A stretch of DNA of 32,134 nucleotides from an uncultured marine group III euryarchaeote (lineage in GTDB: Archaea; Thermoplasmatota; Poseidoniia; MGIII; CG-Epi1): positions 1 to 32,134 of the forward strand of contig CACOJW010000016.1 in assembly GCA_902627615.1 (NCBI GenBank), given 5' to 3'. The notes beneath the pieces were generated by a model that did no database searches, was not told the DNA's origin, and saw nothing but the letters and a program-made list of their open reading frames with translations. Positions within the stretch are counted from its first letter, which is position 1. Every line of letters begins with the position of its first letter. The position numbers and the translations under genes were made by a program. Positions 16,019 through 24,244 of this stretch are shown one piece after another.

Positions 16019-17197
16019 ATGCTTGATGCGTTAGTTGTAGGGGCGGGACCTAGCGGTTCTAGAACTGCTTGGAATCTTTCGAATGCAGGTTATGAAACTG
16101 CGTTAATTGATAGAGTAGATGTAATTGGGGAACCTTGCCAGTGTGCAGGTCTAATCACTCCTAGAACTTTTGATTATCTTGGTTACAGGCGACCTGTTTT
16201 GCAGGAAATGGACGGTGCCAGGTTGTGGGGTCCAAAGGACTCTTATTTAGATTTCCAAGCTTCAGAAACAAAAGCTTTGGTTATTGATAGACCCGATTTA
16301 GATAGATCTATTGCAAATAAAGCTGCAGATTCGGGTTCTCAGCTATTGAGTGGCCATACATACTTAGGCCATGAGAAGATAAATGGTGGAATCAAAGCTA
16401 AAATTAAGAATAAGGATGGAAAATTTGAGATAGAAACAAAGCTGTTGATAGGTTCAGACGGTCCGTTATCAAGAGTAGCAAAAAATGCAGGAATAAGGAG
16501 CAGTAGGGAAGTTCTTACAGCCTTTGGAGCTGACGTTGAAGGCTATCAGGGTAAAGATAGTCATGTTGACTTATTTGTGGGCTCAGATCTCGCACCCCGG
16601 TTTTTTGGATGGGGAATACCCACAGGTCCTAACGAGGGCCGCATTGGTTTGGCTACAACATTACCACACAGGCCGATGTCTTTTTTCCGTAATTACTTCA
16701 AAAAGGGCGCGCCATCTAAATTACTTGGTGGGGCTAAGGTTGTGAATTTAATTAGTGGCATGATTCCATTTGGAACTGCAAATCCTAGTTACACAGATAA
16801 TGTAATTTTGACCGGAGACGCGGCAGGTATGGCAAAACCCACGTCTGGGGGTGGGATATATTCTGGTTTAATTTCAGCAGACGCAGCTTCTGAAGTTGCT
16901 GACAAAGCACTTCAAAAGGAAAGTTTAGACTCGCATACTTTGAGTCCTTATCAAGGATTGCTAAAGCAAAGAATAGGCGGCGAATTATCTAAGGGTTATA
17001 ATCTTAGAAAGGCGTTTTTGAGTTTGAATGATGATCAACTTTCTGAAATAATAACAATGCTAGGAGAACCTAAAGTAAAAAAAGCAATAGAAAAAACGGG
17101 AGATTTGGATTACGCTTCTCTAGCTGCCTTTTCGGTACTTAAAGCGCAGCCGAAGTTCATTAAGTTTGCCCCTTTGCTTCTGAAGCCATTTATTTAA
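16019..17197 (+). CDS. Geranylgeranyl reductase family FAD-dependent oxidoreductase
   Basis: This family saturates the isoprenoid chains of archaeal membrane lipids. An N-terminal dinucleotide-binding motif, LVVGAGPSGSRTAWNL (residues 5-20), is followed by EPCQCAGLITPR, the conserved cysteine motif of archaeal geranylgeranyl reductases. The later LIGSDGPLSRVAKNAG and the second FAD motif ILTGDAAGMAKPTSGGGIYS also fit. At 392 aa it is full length and has no signal peptide, so it works at the inner membrane face. It starts 9 bases after the giant surface protein gene and could share its transcript. Its last 78 bases overlap the convergent gene on the other strand. Prenyl synthesis genes lie about 10 kb further on. 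Confidence 0.92.
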   Translation: MLDALVVGAGPSGSRTAWNLSNAGYETALIDRVDVIGEPCQCAGLITPRTFDYLGYRRPVLQEMDGARLWGPKDSYLDFQASETKALVIDRPDLDRSIANKAADSGSQLLSGHTYLGHEKINGGIKAKIKNKDGKFEIETKLLIGSDGPLSRVAKNAGIRSSREVLTAFGADVEGYQGKDSHVDLFVGSDLAPRFFGWGIPTGPNEGRIGLATTLPHRPMSFFRNYFKKGAPSKLLGGAKVVNLISGMIPFGTANPSYTDNVILTGDAAGMAKPTSGGGIYSGLISADAASEVADKALQKESLDSHTLSPYQGLLKQRIGGELSKGYNLRKAFLSLNDDQLSEIITMLGEPKVKKAIEKTGDLDYASLAAFSVLKAQPKFIKFAPLLLKPFI

Positions 17198-17932
17198 TTC
17201 AGGATAATTTCCTTCCTCTTCGAGGTAGAAAATAACAGACAGTCCTGCGAATACGACGGTCAGTGAAACGAGAATGTATAATGGCCATTTTGGAATAGGT
17301 TTTTTGACTCCAAAAGAGGAATCAGGTATAATTGCATCAACACCCAAAGTATCTAAGTTAATATTTCCGGGATAGTTATCAGTTACATTGGAGGTAGCTT
17401 CTTCCCACTGCTCCATATTCCAGTGTCCTCTTGACTGCATTATTCTAGAAGTGCCATTATAGTCAAAGTTCATTGAGAATCTAACGAAGTAGGTTCCTTC
17501 TCTAGTATCTTCATCTGAAACGATTCTGAATTTGAGCGTTATTGTCTCGTTTACTTTGATTGTGGCTAAGTTGAAGCTAGCTAGTTCAATTTTATCATTA
17601 TTTTCACAAGTTTCTTCTAAGTTAATTATTAAGCATTTATTGCTAATATATGGGCGTTCGTTACTTGGTATACTTTCTAATGCTTCGCTTTGATCAATAT
17701 CAGCTCTGTGGTAAATTTCAGAGATTATGCTAACATTTTCCAATTGGTATTCATATCTATTGTGTACTTCTAACATAAAGTTGCCCTTTTCGCCAGGTTC
17801 AAGTTGAGGAGTTTTAAAATTATGAAAATTAGGAATATTTCCGGGATGACTAACGTATGTGTCAATCTCACTTTCAGCAAGCGGCTGAGAGACTAAAGCA
17901 ATCAACAAAACAAGTCCTAAAATGCGCTTCAT
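17120..17932 (-). CDS. Single-pass membrane protein with extracellular beta domain and basic cytosolic tail
   Basis: The 270-aa product starts with the signal peptide MKRILGLVLLIALVSQPLAE. The outer domain of about 190 residues is probably a beta sandwich (GEKGNFMLEVHNRYEYQLEN, NETITLKFRIVSDEDTREGT), like the NEW3-type modules nearby. One membrane helix follows (WPLYILVSLTVVFAGLSVIF), then a cytosolic tail of about 35 residues rich in Lys and Arg. The start at 17932 is chosen because it opens the signal peptide and lies about 26 nt from a TTTTAAA box (leaderless). The frame extends upstream to 18037, but that part has no signal-like sequence and would cross both promoters. Its 3' end overlaps the reductase gene by 78 bases, tail to tail. 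Function unknown. Confidence 0.82.
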   Translation of the reverse strand: MKRILGLVLLIALVSQPLAESEIDTYVSHPGNIPNFHNFKTPQLEPGEKGNFMLEVHNRYEYQLENVSIISEIYHRADIDQSEALESIPSNERPYISNKCLIINLEETCENNDKIELASFNLATIKVNETITLKFRIVSDEDTREGTYFVRFSMNFDYNGTSRIMQSRGHWNMEQWEEATSNVTDNYPGNINLDTLGVDAIIPDSSFGVKKPIPKWPLYILVSLTVVFAGLSVIFYLEEEGNYPELNKWLQKQRGKLNELRLRFKYRKGS

Positions 17933-18020
17933 TATTATGTCAATTAAAGCTCCCTTTAAAACCAGTTTCACAGAGTAATGAGTATGTATTATATTTATAT
18001 GGCCGTTCTTTTGGAATATT
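17933..18020. promoter_or_regulatory. Divergent leaderless promoters for two membrane-protein genes
   Basis: On the minus strand TTTTAAA at 17955-17961 is about 26 nt from the ATG at 17932. On the plus strand ATATTTATAT at 17991-18000 is about 25 nt from the ATG at 18021. Both spacings predict leaderless transcripts. Confidence 0.5.
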
Positions 18021-19451
18021 ATGCGTGTATTTAGCACACTAAGCGCTATTTTTCTCGGAGCAATTATTTTTTTGACAATGAATGCAGAAGCGGATTCCTG
18101 CCAATATGAAAATTTTACCGTTCAAAAAGAGCAAGAGTTTACCTTTGATAGTGAGGATATATGGCTCTGTGGAGACATTTTAATTGATGGCCATCTAATT
18201 ATTAAGAATTCTAATCTGAATGTTAACAGAACTCTCGATTTGACTACTTCAGAGATTAGAATAAATCCAGGAGGTCAGTTGGATATAGTTAACACTACAA
18301 TAACAACTAGTAGGTATACATTAAGTGATAATGTTACTACAGTAATATCTCCATTTACTTTAGTTTCCGATGCCGGAAATTTGTCAATTTATGATTCGAC
18401 CATCTACTATGGAATGGTTTGGTTAGTTGGAGGAAATGCAGACATTACTGGTTTAGCTTTAGATGGTTTTGGTATGATTAACTATGGTATTTTCTCAGAA
18501 GATACAAATCTTTCAGCTTCAGGAGTCAATATACGTAATTACACTTTGGGTTTGAGATCAATTGGGTCAGAACCTGAGTTAGAATCAATATTCTATTACA
18601 ACTGCAGTACTCAAATGACACAAGAGTGGTGGATTAGTTTTTCAGCTTTAGAATCTTCAACAAACTTGCCTATTGAAGGATTTGAAGTGAGACAGTGGAA
18701 TGGTGAAATACTTGTAGGGTCGTGGAATTGGGCAAAGCAGTATGAAATAGATGGTGATGGACAAATAAGAGATCACCAATCTAGATTTACGTTTTACTTG
18801 AATCTCGGTTTCGGATACGTGGAAAAGTCTTGGGAGGGCTATGTAAGTAATAACACGCATTTAGTTGAATATTTTAATTTAAATCATTCAAATGTGAAGT
18901 TTCAATCAGGCCTTATTTTTGTTAATGAAGTAGAGTATGTGATAGGCGAAAAAGCACCCAAGTATTCTAATATTAATTTTAGTTTTTCCATACTTAATCC
19001 TACAGATATTAATTTCAATAATTTGTATGTTAATCTCTTAATTAATACAGAAATTACTTCCTCAAGGACGAGCATACCACTTTATTCAAACGCTTTGCAA
19101 ATTGCTAATATATCTTGGGTTGCATCTCTCGAAGGGCCACTTTCACTATCTGTAGAATCAGTTATTGTTGATTATAGTGACAATTCAGCCGATGATTACA
19201 CTATATCTTTGAACAGATTCATAGAGATAGAATCTAGAGAGGAGTTTTCAAAGTCGGATGGTTCCTGGCTTGGTTTGTTTGCTATTTTTGCAATAATGAG
19301 CCTATGTAGTTACATAATCTACAATGGGATGGAAGAGGAAGTTCTTGATTTAACTAAATCAGAAGATGAAAGTGACATAGTCGAAGGGATTGATGGGGAT
19401 GAAGAGAAAAGGGAAATGGCCATTCCTGATGAGGCCTTAGAGGAAGACTAA
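18021..19451 (+). CDS. Single-pass surface membrane protein with acidic cytosolic tail
   Basis: The 476-aa protein has an N-terminal signal peptide (FSTLSAIFLGAIIFLTMNAEA) and an ectodomain of about 385 residues. The first part of the ectodomain (LCGDILIDGHLIIKNSNLNV, GGQLDIVNTTITTSRY, GGNADITGLALDGF) looks like a right-handed beta-helix, as in pectate-lyase-like and polymorphic surface proteins. The second part resembles a CARDB/Ig-like module (SFSILNPTDINFNNLYVNLL). A membrane helix (WLGLFAIFAIMSLCSYIIYN, about 413-432) is followed by a strongly acidic tail of about 40 residues. It lies 5 bases before kae1 and may be its transcript leader gene. Ligand unknown. Confidence 0.83.
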   Translation: MRVFSTLSAIFLGAIIFLTMNAEADSCQYENFTVQKEQEFTFDSEDIWLCGDILIDGHLIIKNSNLNVNRTLDLTTSEIRINPGGQLDIVNTTITTSRYTLSDNVTTVISPFTLVSDAGNLSIYDSTIYYGMVWLVGGNADITGLALDGFGMINYGIFSEDTNLSASGVNIRNYTLGLRSIGSEPELESIFYYNCSTQMTQEWWISFSALESSTNLPIEGFEVRQWNGEILVGSWNWAKQYEIDGDGQIRDHQSRFTFYLNLGFGYVEKSWEGYVSNNTHLVEYFNLNHSNVKFQSGLIFVNEVEYVIGEKAPKYSNINFSFSILNPTDINFNNLYVNLLINTEITSSRTSIPLYSNALQIANISWVASLEGPLSLSVESVIVDYSDNSADDYTISLNRFIEIESREEFSKSDGSWLGLFAIFAIMSLCSYIIYNGMEEEVLDLTKSEDESDIVEGIDGDEEKREMAIPDEALEED

Positions 19452-19456
19452 TTAAT

Positions 19457-20440
19457 TTGAGTGACATAATTTTGGGTATTGAATCAACAGCACATACTGC
19501 AGGCGTTGGAATAATAACCTCTGAGGGAAAAATTCTTTCTAATCAAAGATCGGTTTACATTCCAGACGAGGGTGAAGGCATACATCCGAGAGAGGCAGCT
19601 AACCATCATGTAGAAAAATTCCCAAAATTGTTTAAGGAGGCTTTTGAAGAATCAAAATTGTCACCAAACGATATTACGCTTGTTTCCTACGCGCGAGGGC
19701 CAGGATTAGGTCCTTGTCTTAGAACTGGAGCTACGGCAGCTAGAGCTTTCGCGTACACACATCAAATTCCTATCCTAGGAGTGAATCATTGTGTTGCTCA
19801 CCTCGAGATAGGGCTATTGGAAGGCGCTACAGACCCAGTTTTACTCTATCTGTCAGGAGCAAATACTCAAGTCATCGCGTATGCAGCTGGGCGCTACAGA
19901 GTTTTCGGTGAGACAATAGACATAGGTATAGGAAACGGCTTGGACAAATTTGCCAGGGAAGCCGGCATGGGTTTTCCAGGAGGTCCTAAATTAGAAAAAG
20001 TAGCAGAAGGAGATGCTTTGATAGATCTTCCTTATTCTGTTAAGGGTATGGATTTAGCATTCTCAGGACTAATGACGGCAGCAAAGCAGAAATTAGACTC
20101 AGGTCATTCTTTGGCTAGCGTGGCTTATTCAGTTCAAGAAACTGCTTTTGCCATGTCGTGCGAAGTAGCAGAGAGGGCATTGGCGCATACAGGAAAAACA
20201 GAATTAGTTTTAGGAGGTGGTGTTGCTTGTAACTCACGTTTGAGAGAAATGGCCACGATTATGACAGAAGAGCGTGGTGTCAAGTGCTTTGTTCCTGAAA
20301 TGGGTTTATGTGTTGATAATGGAGTTATGATCGGTTGGCTCGGTTATCAAATGATGTCTGCAGGTTATCAAATTACTGAAGAAGACAATATGGTTAATCA
20401 AAAATATCGGACAGACATGGTAGAGGTAACTTGGAGATGA
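19457..20440 (+). CDS. kae1: KEOPS complex protein Kae1 (tRNA t6A synthesis, TsaD family)
   Basis: Kae1 transfers the threonylcarbamoyl group from its AMP conjugate to A37 of ANN-decoding tRNAs. It belongs to the ASKHA fold with a bound metal. Landmarks are ILGIESTAHTAGVGI at the N-terminus, HPREAANHHVEKFPKL with the metal-binding histidines, ARGPGLGPCLRTGATAAR, NHCVAHLEIG, LSGANTQVI, GNGLDKFAREAG and VLGGGVACNSRLREM. The length of 327 aa is standard. The start codon is a TTG at 19457, preceded by GAGGAAG. The gene runs directly into bud32 with an ATGA overlap. Many euryarchaea fuse these two proteins; here they are separate. Confidence 0.96.
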   Translation: MSDIILGIESTAHTAGVGIITSEGKILSNQRSVYIPDEGEGIHPREAANHHVEKFPKLFKEAFEESKLSPNDITLVSYARGPGLGPCLRTGATAARAFAYTHQIPILGVNHCVAHLEIGLLEGATDPVLLYLSGANTQVIAYAAGRYRVFGETIDIGIGNGLDKFAREAGMGFPGGPKLEKVAEGDALIDLPYSVKGMDLAFSGLMTAAKQKLDSGHSLASVAYSVQETAFAMSCEVAERALAHTGKTELVLGGGVACNSRLREMATIMTEERGVKCFVPEMGLCVDNGVMIGWLGYQMMSAGYQITEEDNMVNQKYRTDMVEVTWR

Positions 20441-21039
20441 AATTTAGAGGTGCTGAAGCCATAGTTGAGACTATAGATTGGCAAGGAAAAACGGTAATTT
20501 CTAAGACTAGGAATAAGCGTGGATATCGTCATCCTTCGTTAGAAAAGAAGCTAGTTGTAGAACGACTTCGTAGCGAATCACGAATAATGGAAAGGTTAAT
20601 TTCACACGGTGTTTCCGTGCCAGCAATTTACAGCGTAAACCCTGTAAAAAATAGAATTATTATGGAATTTGTCGACGGGCGAACATTGGAAAGGGCGTTG
20701 CGAACAGATGCTTTCAATTCACATCTGAAAGATTTGGCTTCTTTATTGTCTAAAATTCATTCCTTAGGCGTAATTCATGGAGATCCCACTACGAGTAATT
20801 TTTTGGTAAAAGATAAGATATATGCTATAGATTTTGGTTTATCTAGCATATCAGATGATCCCGAAGACAGAGCGTCTGATTTGCGTGTCTTTTTGGAATC
20901 ATTAGATTCGCACCATTCTGAAATAAATGGTAGAGAAATATTCCTTAGTGCATATTCAAAAGGAGAAGGTTCTAAAGCAGTACTTGAAGCATTAAAAGTG
21001 CTTGAATTAAGAGGACGATATAATCTCATGAGAGGTTAG
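20437..21039 (+). CDS. bud32: KEOPS complex kinase/ATPase Bud32
   Basis: Bud32 is the small atypical kinase that partners Kae1 in t6A synthesis. The 200-aa protein has the typical N-terminal HPSLEKKLVVERLRSESRIM with the ATP-binding lysine region, the hinge IIMEFVDGRTLERAL, the catalytic loop VIHGDPTTSNFLV and the metal-binding IDFGLSS. It ends in a short tail (GRYNLMRG); family members usually end in a basic R-G rich tail. The ATG at 20437 overlaps the kae1 stop as ATGA. A TTG two codons upstream is possible but less likely. Other KEOPS genes (Cgi121, Pcc1) are not in the window. Confidence 0.95.
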   Translation: MKFRGAEAIVETIDWQGKTVISKTRNKRGYRHPSLEKKLVVERLRSESRIMERLISHGVSVPAIYSVNPVKNRIIMEFVDGRTLERALRTDAFNSHLKDLASLLSKIHSLGVIHGDPTTSNFLVKDKIYAIDFGLSSISDDPEDRASDLRVFLESLDSHHSEINGREIFLSAYSKGEGSKAVLEALKVLELRGRYNLMRG

Positions 21040-21046
21040 GGGGCAG

Positions 21047-21095
21047 TGTAATAATACCCCTTACCAATACAATGATAGTTCAGTTAGGTGATTGT
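21047..21095 (+). promoter_or_regulatory. TATA-like element and ribosome binding site deciding a GTG start
   Basis: An AT-rich TAATAATA at 21049-21056 could be the TATA box, predicting transcription from about 21075-21080. AGGTGAT at 21086-21092 lies a few bases before a GTG at 21096, from which a compact signal peptide is read. This supports 21096 over the ATG at 21072. Confidence 0.45.
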
Positions 21096-23672
21096 GTGAG
21101 AAGAATAAGTTTGATAATAATCATTTTGGTTGCAGTTTCGTTTACTTTTTCAGATGCAGCTTCTGAGAAAGAGCCTGTTTGGCAGTACTACTCCACAGAT
21201 CCAATATCTTTTGCAGCGATATCTGATGACTCAGGAAATATCTCTGCAACATATGCCAAAACAGTTTCATTGTGGAGAAATGAAACTTCAACTCCTTACA
21301 ACTCGAATACAGCAGGGCAAGGAATATCTTCTATGGATATGTCAGCCACTGGAAAATTTGTAGTTACAGGCGAAGAATCAGATACTACAGTTACTCTTTG
21401 GGATGAGGGTTCCAGGAAGTGGGAAAAAACAGATTTCTTTCTTAGTCTTATCGATTTAGACATAAACCCTAACGGGACACACATAGCAGTTGTTGATTTT
21501 AAGAATGTATATTATTTTTCTACTAATTCAAATACAGAAATATGGGTTGATAATTATGCAAGTGATACTATGTCTTCCGTTGCAATATCTCCGAATAATC
21601 AATATATTGCAGCAGGAACAGATGACGGTAATGTTTATGTTTATGATACTTCCAGTTCAACAGCTTCTTGGTATCATTCAGGTACTTTAGATGGAAAAAT
21701 AACCGATTTAGATTTTTCAGGAGATAGTAATTATTTAATTATAGGTTCTGAAAACGGTAAAGTTTACGTTTATGATTCAGAGGGAGACACTCCTTTACTA
21801 GAATATAGTCAGCTTGATTATGTGACTTGCGTCTCAGGAAGTTCTAATGCAGATTATTATGCCTTTGGAACAGACGCTGGTTTGATTACAGTTTTAGATT
21901 TATCAATAGATTTCAAATTATGGGATAAAAATATTGGAGGTAGTATAAACGGGCTAGAGTTCAATGGTGATGCAAAATATTTGGTAGCAGGTTCAAGTAA
22001 TAGAAAATTGGTCTTAGCAAATGTAGAAAGCGGTGAAGAGTTCTGGAGAACTTCCGCATTTGGAGAAATTAATGATTTGTCTACATCCTATAGGGGTCAA
22101 AACATAATTGTAGGGACTAATTCAGGATTGGCTCTTTATTATGAAAATCAGCTAGATAACCAAGCTCCAATGGTCGCAATTGAAGAAGTTAATCCGACTA
22201 CAGCTTTACCCGGAATCCCAGTAAATATGATTGGTTCTGCTATAGATTCGGATGGGTCGGTCATTGATTATTTATGGCATTCTAATATCGATGGAAATTT
22301 ATCTAATGAGTCTAATTTTACAATTTCCAATTTGAGCCAGGGTTATCACATTATTTCTTTTAGTGCAATGGATAATGAAGGCAAATGGAGCAAACCTGTT
22401 ACTATTAACGTAGGAATTGGGGATTTTCCTGAAGCAACAATAGATTCAATTTCAGATTGTATCTCAATAAACAGTTGTATAATTAATGAAGGAAAAACTA
22501 TTGATTTTGCAGGTTCAGCAGTTTCGGAAGCTTCTGAAGAGGCTGAAGTTATTGGTTACCAATGGATATCCGATATCGATGGCTTATTGTCTGAGCAAGC
22601 TTCATTTAGTACTTCTTCTTTAAACCTTGGCTCTCATGTGATAACTTTTAGAGCCATGAATGACATTGGTTTTTGGTCTTCAAATGTGACTGCAAATATT
22701 CTCATCAATGGGGTTCCTGTATTAAGTTCAGTAAGTACCGCCCCTAATGTAGTTGCAGGTGAAAGTTTGGTAATGTACGGAGAGGCTTTAGATCCTGAAG
22801 GCAATGAGCTGACTTATACTTGGACTTCTGAAACTTTATTTTTTGCAAATGGGGCAAATTTTTATGAAAGTTTAGACAACGGAGCCAGTATTGTAACCTC
22901 AGATTCAGACATCGGAGAGACATTTGTTTATTTGATAGTCACAGATTCTTTAGGTGCTTCAAGTGAACTATTTGAAATTACAATTAATGTTCTTTCCCCT
23001 CCACTAGTATCAGCTATTTGTGATGAAGAGGCTGTAATAGGACAGGAGTTACTTTTCACCGCTATAGCTAGTGATAAAGGTGGAGGTAGAATTATATCCT
23101 ATGAATGGGACTTTGATAGCTCCACGGGCGATATTGACACTCTTGATTTTCAAGGTGCAGACTTTGCTACTTATTCATATGATTACACACCTTCTGAATC
23201 CTCATTTTTAGTAGTTGTTAGAGTTACCGATGATGATGGTCTAACAAGTAGAGACACATGTACAGTTTCCATAGTTTCAGACACAGCTTCTGAATCAAGT
23301 GAAAGCTCTTCAGCATCTGGAAATGACTTGGGCTCTATTTCAGAAATTGCAAAACCTCCAGTAATTCTTGGTCTTCTTTTGATAATTGGCGCAATAGGAG
23401 CTACAATATTTTATCTAAATAGGAAGGAAGATTCGTCATCTTATGAACCACCTTCTAAGGCGGCACCAATTTCGGGTTCAGAATTCATGGATTCTGTAGT
23501 TCCAGAAAAATCACCAGTTAAAGAACGCAGAGTCCGCAAGAGAAAAGTTGTTAGAGAGAAAATGACCATTGAATGCCCTGAATGTTCTGCAAGGATGGAT
23601 ATTCCTAAAATTTCAGGAACTCAAGAAATTAAGTGTTCAGAATGTGGTCTAGAAGGCGAAATAGACCTCTAA
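21096..23672 (+). CDS. Membrane-anchored beta-propeller/PKD protein with a cytosolic zinc ribbon
   Basis: The 858-aa protein starts with the signal peptide MRRISLIIIILVAVSFTFSD. Residues about 25-355 form a WD40/PQQ-like propeller, with repeated blades such as SVAISPNNQYIAAGTDDGNV, LDFSGDSNYLIIGSENGKV and LEFNGDAKYLVAGSSNRKL. Next come three to four PKD/Ig-like domains (about 365-730), with phrases such as IDSDGSVIDYLWHSN, DPEGNELTYTW and RIISYEWDFD. A membrane helix (PPVILGLLLIIGAIGATIFY, near 752-772) is followed by a basic linker and a C-terminal zinc ribbon, CPEC...CSEC (residues about 827/830 and 847/850). The polarity puts the zinc ribbon inside the cell. An ATG at 21072 would add 8 residues. 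It may sense or organise something at the surface; its role is unknown. Confidence 0.85.
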   Translation: MRRISLIIIILVAVSFTFSDAASEKEPVWQYYSTDPISFAAISDDSGNISATYAKTVSLWRNETSTPYNSNTAGQGISSMDMSATGKFVVTGEESDTTVTLWDEGSRKWEKTDFFLSLIDLDINPNGTHIAVVDFKNVYYFSTNSNTEIWVDNYASDTMSSVAISPNNQYIAAGTDDGNVYVYDTSSSTASWYHSGTLDGKITDLDFSGDSNYLIIGSENGKVYVYDSEGDTPLLEYSQLDYVTCVSGSSNADYYAFGTDAGLITVLDLSIDFKLWDKNIGGSINGLEFNGDAKYLVAGSSNRKLVLANVESGEEFWRTSAFGEINDLSTSYRGQNIIVGTNSGLALYYENQLDNQAPMVAIEEVNPTTALPGIPVNMIGSAIDSDGSVIDYLWHSNIDGNLSNESNFTISNLSQGYHIISFSAMDNEGKWSKPVTINVGIGDFPEATIDSISDCISINSCIINEGKTIDFAGSAVSEASEEAEVIGYQWISDIDGLLSEQASFSTSSLNLGSHVITFRAMNDIGFWSSNVTANILINGVPVLSSVSTAPNVVAGESLVMYGEALDPEGNELTYTWTSETLFFANGANFYESLDNGASIVTSDSDIGETFVYLIVTDSLGASSELFEITINVLSPPLVSAICDEEAVIGQELLFTAIASDKGGGRIISYEWDFDSSTGDIDTLDFQGADFATYSYDYTPSESSFLVVVRVTDDDGLTSRDTCTVSIVSDTASESSESSSASGNDLGSISEIAKPPVILGLLLIIGAIGATIFYLNRKEDSSSYEPPSKAAPISGSEFMDSVVPEKSPVKERRVRKRKVVREKMTIECPECSARMDIPKISGTQEIKCSECGLEGEIDL

Positions 23673-23690
23673 TTAGAGTGCATACTGCTA

Positions 23691-23699
23691 TTTTATAGG
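23691..23699 (+). promoter_or_regulatory. TATA box for the winged-helix regulator gene
   Basis: TTTTATAGG sits about 33 nt before the ATG at 23728, predicting transcription from about 23720 and a leader of fewer than 10 nt. Confidence 0.45.
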
Positions 23700-23727
23700 G
23701 AATGTTGTATAGGGATTTATAGTAAAG

Positions 23728-24234
23728 ATGAAACGCGTAAAACTCATCAATGACCCTGCCGAGTTAGTGGCACTTTTTAGAGCAGTAGATTCTAAAGAAA
23801 GACGTGATGTACTCACGACACTAGCTGAAGGTTGGACTATGATTAGCGATTTAGTTTCTCAACATGGAGAAGGTGCTTACGAAGCGATAACTTATTTTGA
23901 GAAATTTAAACTAGTTGAGTCTCGGTGGGAAGTTAATAATGAAAGTGGTAGACCAGAAAAGGGATATCGTACATTTTACAATGCATTTCAAGTATCTACA
24001 TCCTTAACTTTCGATGAGACTCAGGAACTATTAACTGTAGTTCTTATGCCTGAAAAGAAATTTAAAGAATTAGAGTCCAAAATAGTTGATATTATTGGTG
24101 AGGAAGGAACATTTGCGAATGATGTTTCAAGAGATTTAGGTCTTACCTCCTTGACCTTGAAAGGTTTAGTACGTCGTTCTGTCAAATTTGATTTTAAGGG
24201 TCACAATTTAGTTCCATTAAAAGCGGAGGATTAG
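23728..24234 (+). CDS. Winged-helix transcriptional regulator, ArsR-like
   Basis: The 168-aa protein has an N-terminal helix-turn-helix region: LVALFRAVDSKERRDVLTTL, then TMISDLVSQHGEGAYEAITY as the likely helix-turn-helix, and LVESRWEV...GYRTFYNAFQ as the wing. This resembles ArsR/TrmB-type archaeal regulators. The second half (LTFDETQELLTVVLMPEKKF ... VSRDLGLTSLTLKGLVRRSV) looks like a second DNA-binding or dimerising domain with its own helix-turn-helix. There is no cysteine metal site. It has its own TATA box, and the next gene follows within 10 bases. The regulatory target is unknown; the small membrane protein gene behind it, or the surface genes before it, are candidates. Confidence 0.8.
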   Translation: MKRVKLINDPAELVALFRAVDSKERRDVLTTLAEGWTMISDLVSQHGEGAYEAITYFEKFKLVESRWEVNNESGRPEKGYRTFYNAFQVSTSLTFDETQELLTVVLMPEKKFKELESKIVDIIGEEGTFANDVSRDLGLTSLTLKGLVRRSVKFDFKGHNLVPLKAED

Positions 24235-24238
24235 GAGG
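24233..24238 (+). promoter_or_regulatory. Strong Shine-Dalgarno site
   Basis: AGGAGG lies 6 bases before the GTG start at 24245 and overlaps the stop codon of the preceding gene. It is the strongest ribosome binding site seen in the window and fixes the GTG as the start. Confidence 0.7.
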
Positions 24239-24244
24239 AAAATA

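Noticed and set aside
17933..18037. 35-residue N-terminal extension of the membrane protein on the minus strand
   Set aside because: The extension would sit across both divergent TATA elements, and the signal peptide begins only at the ATG at 17932.
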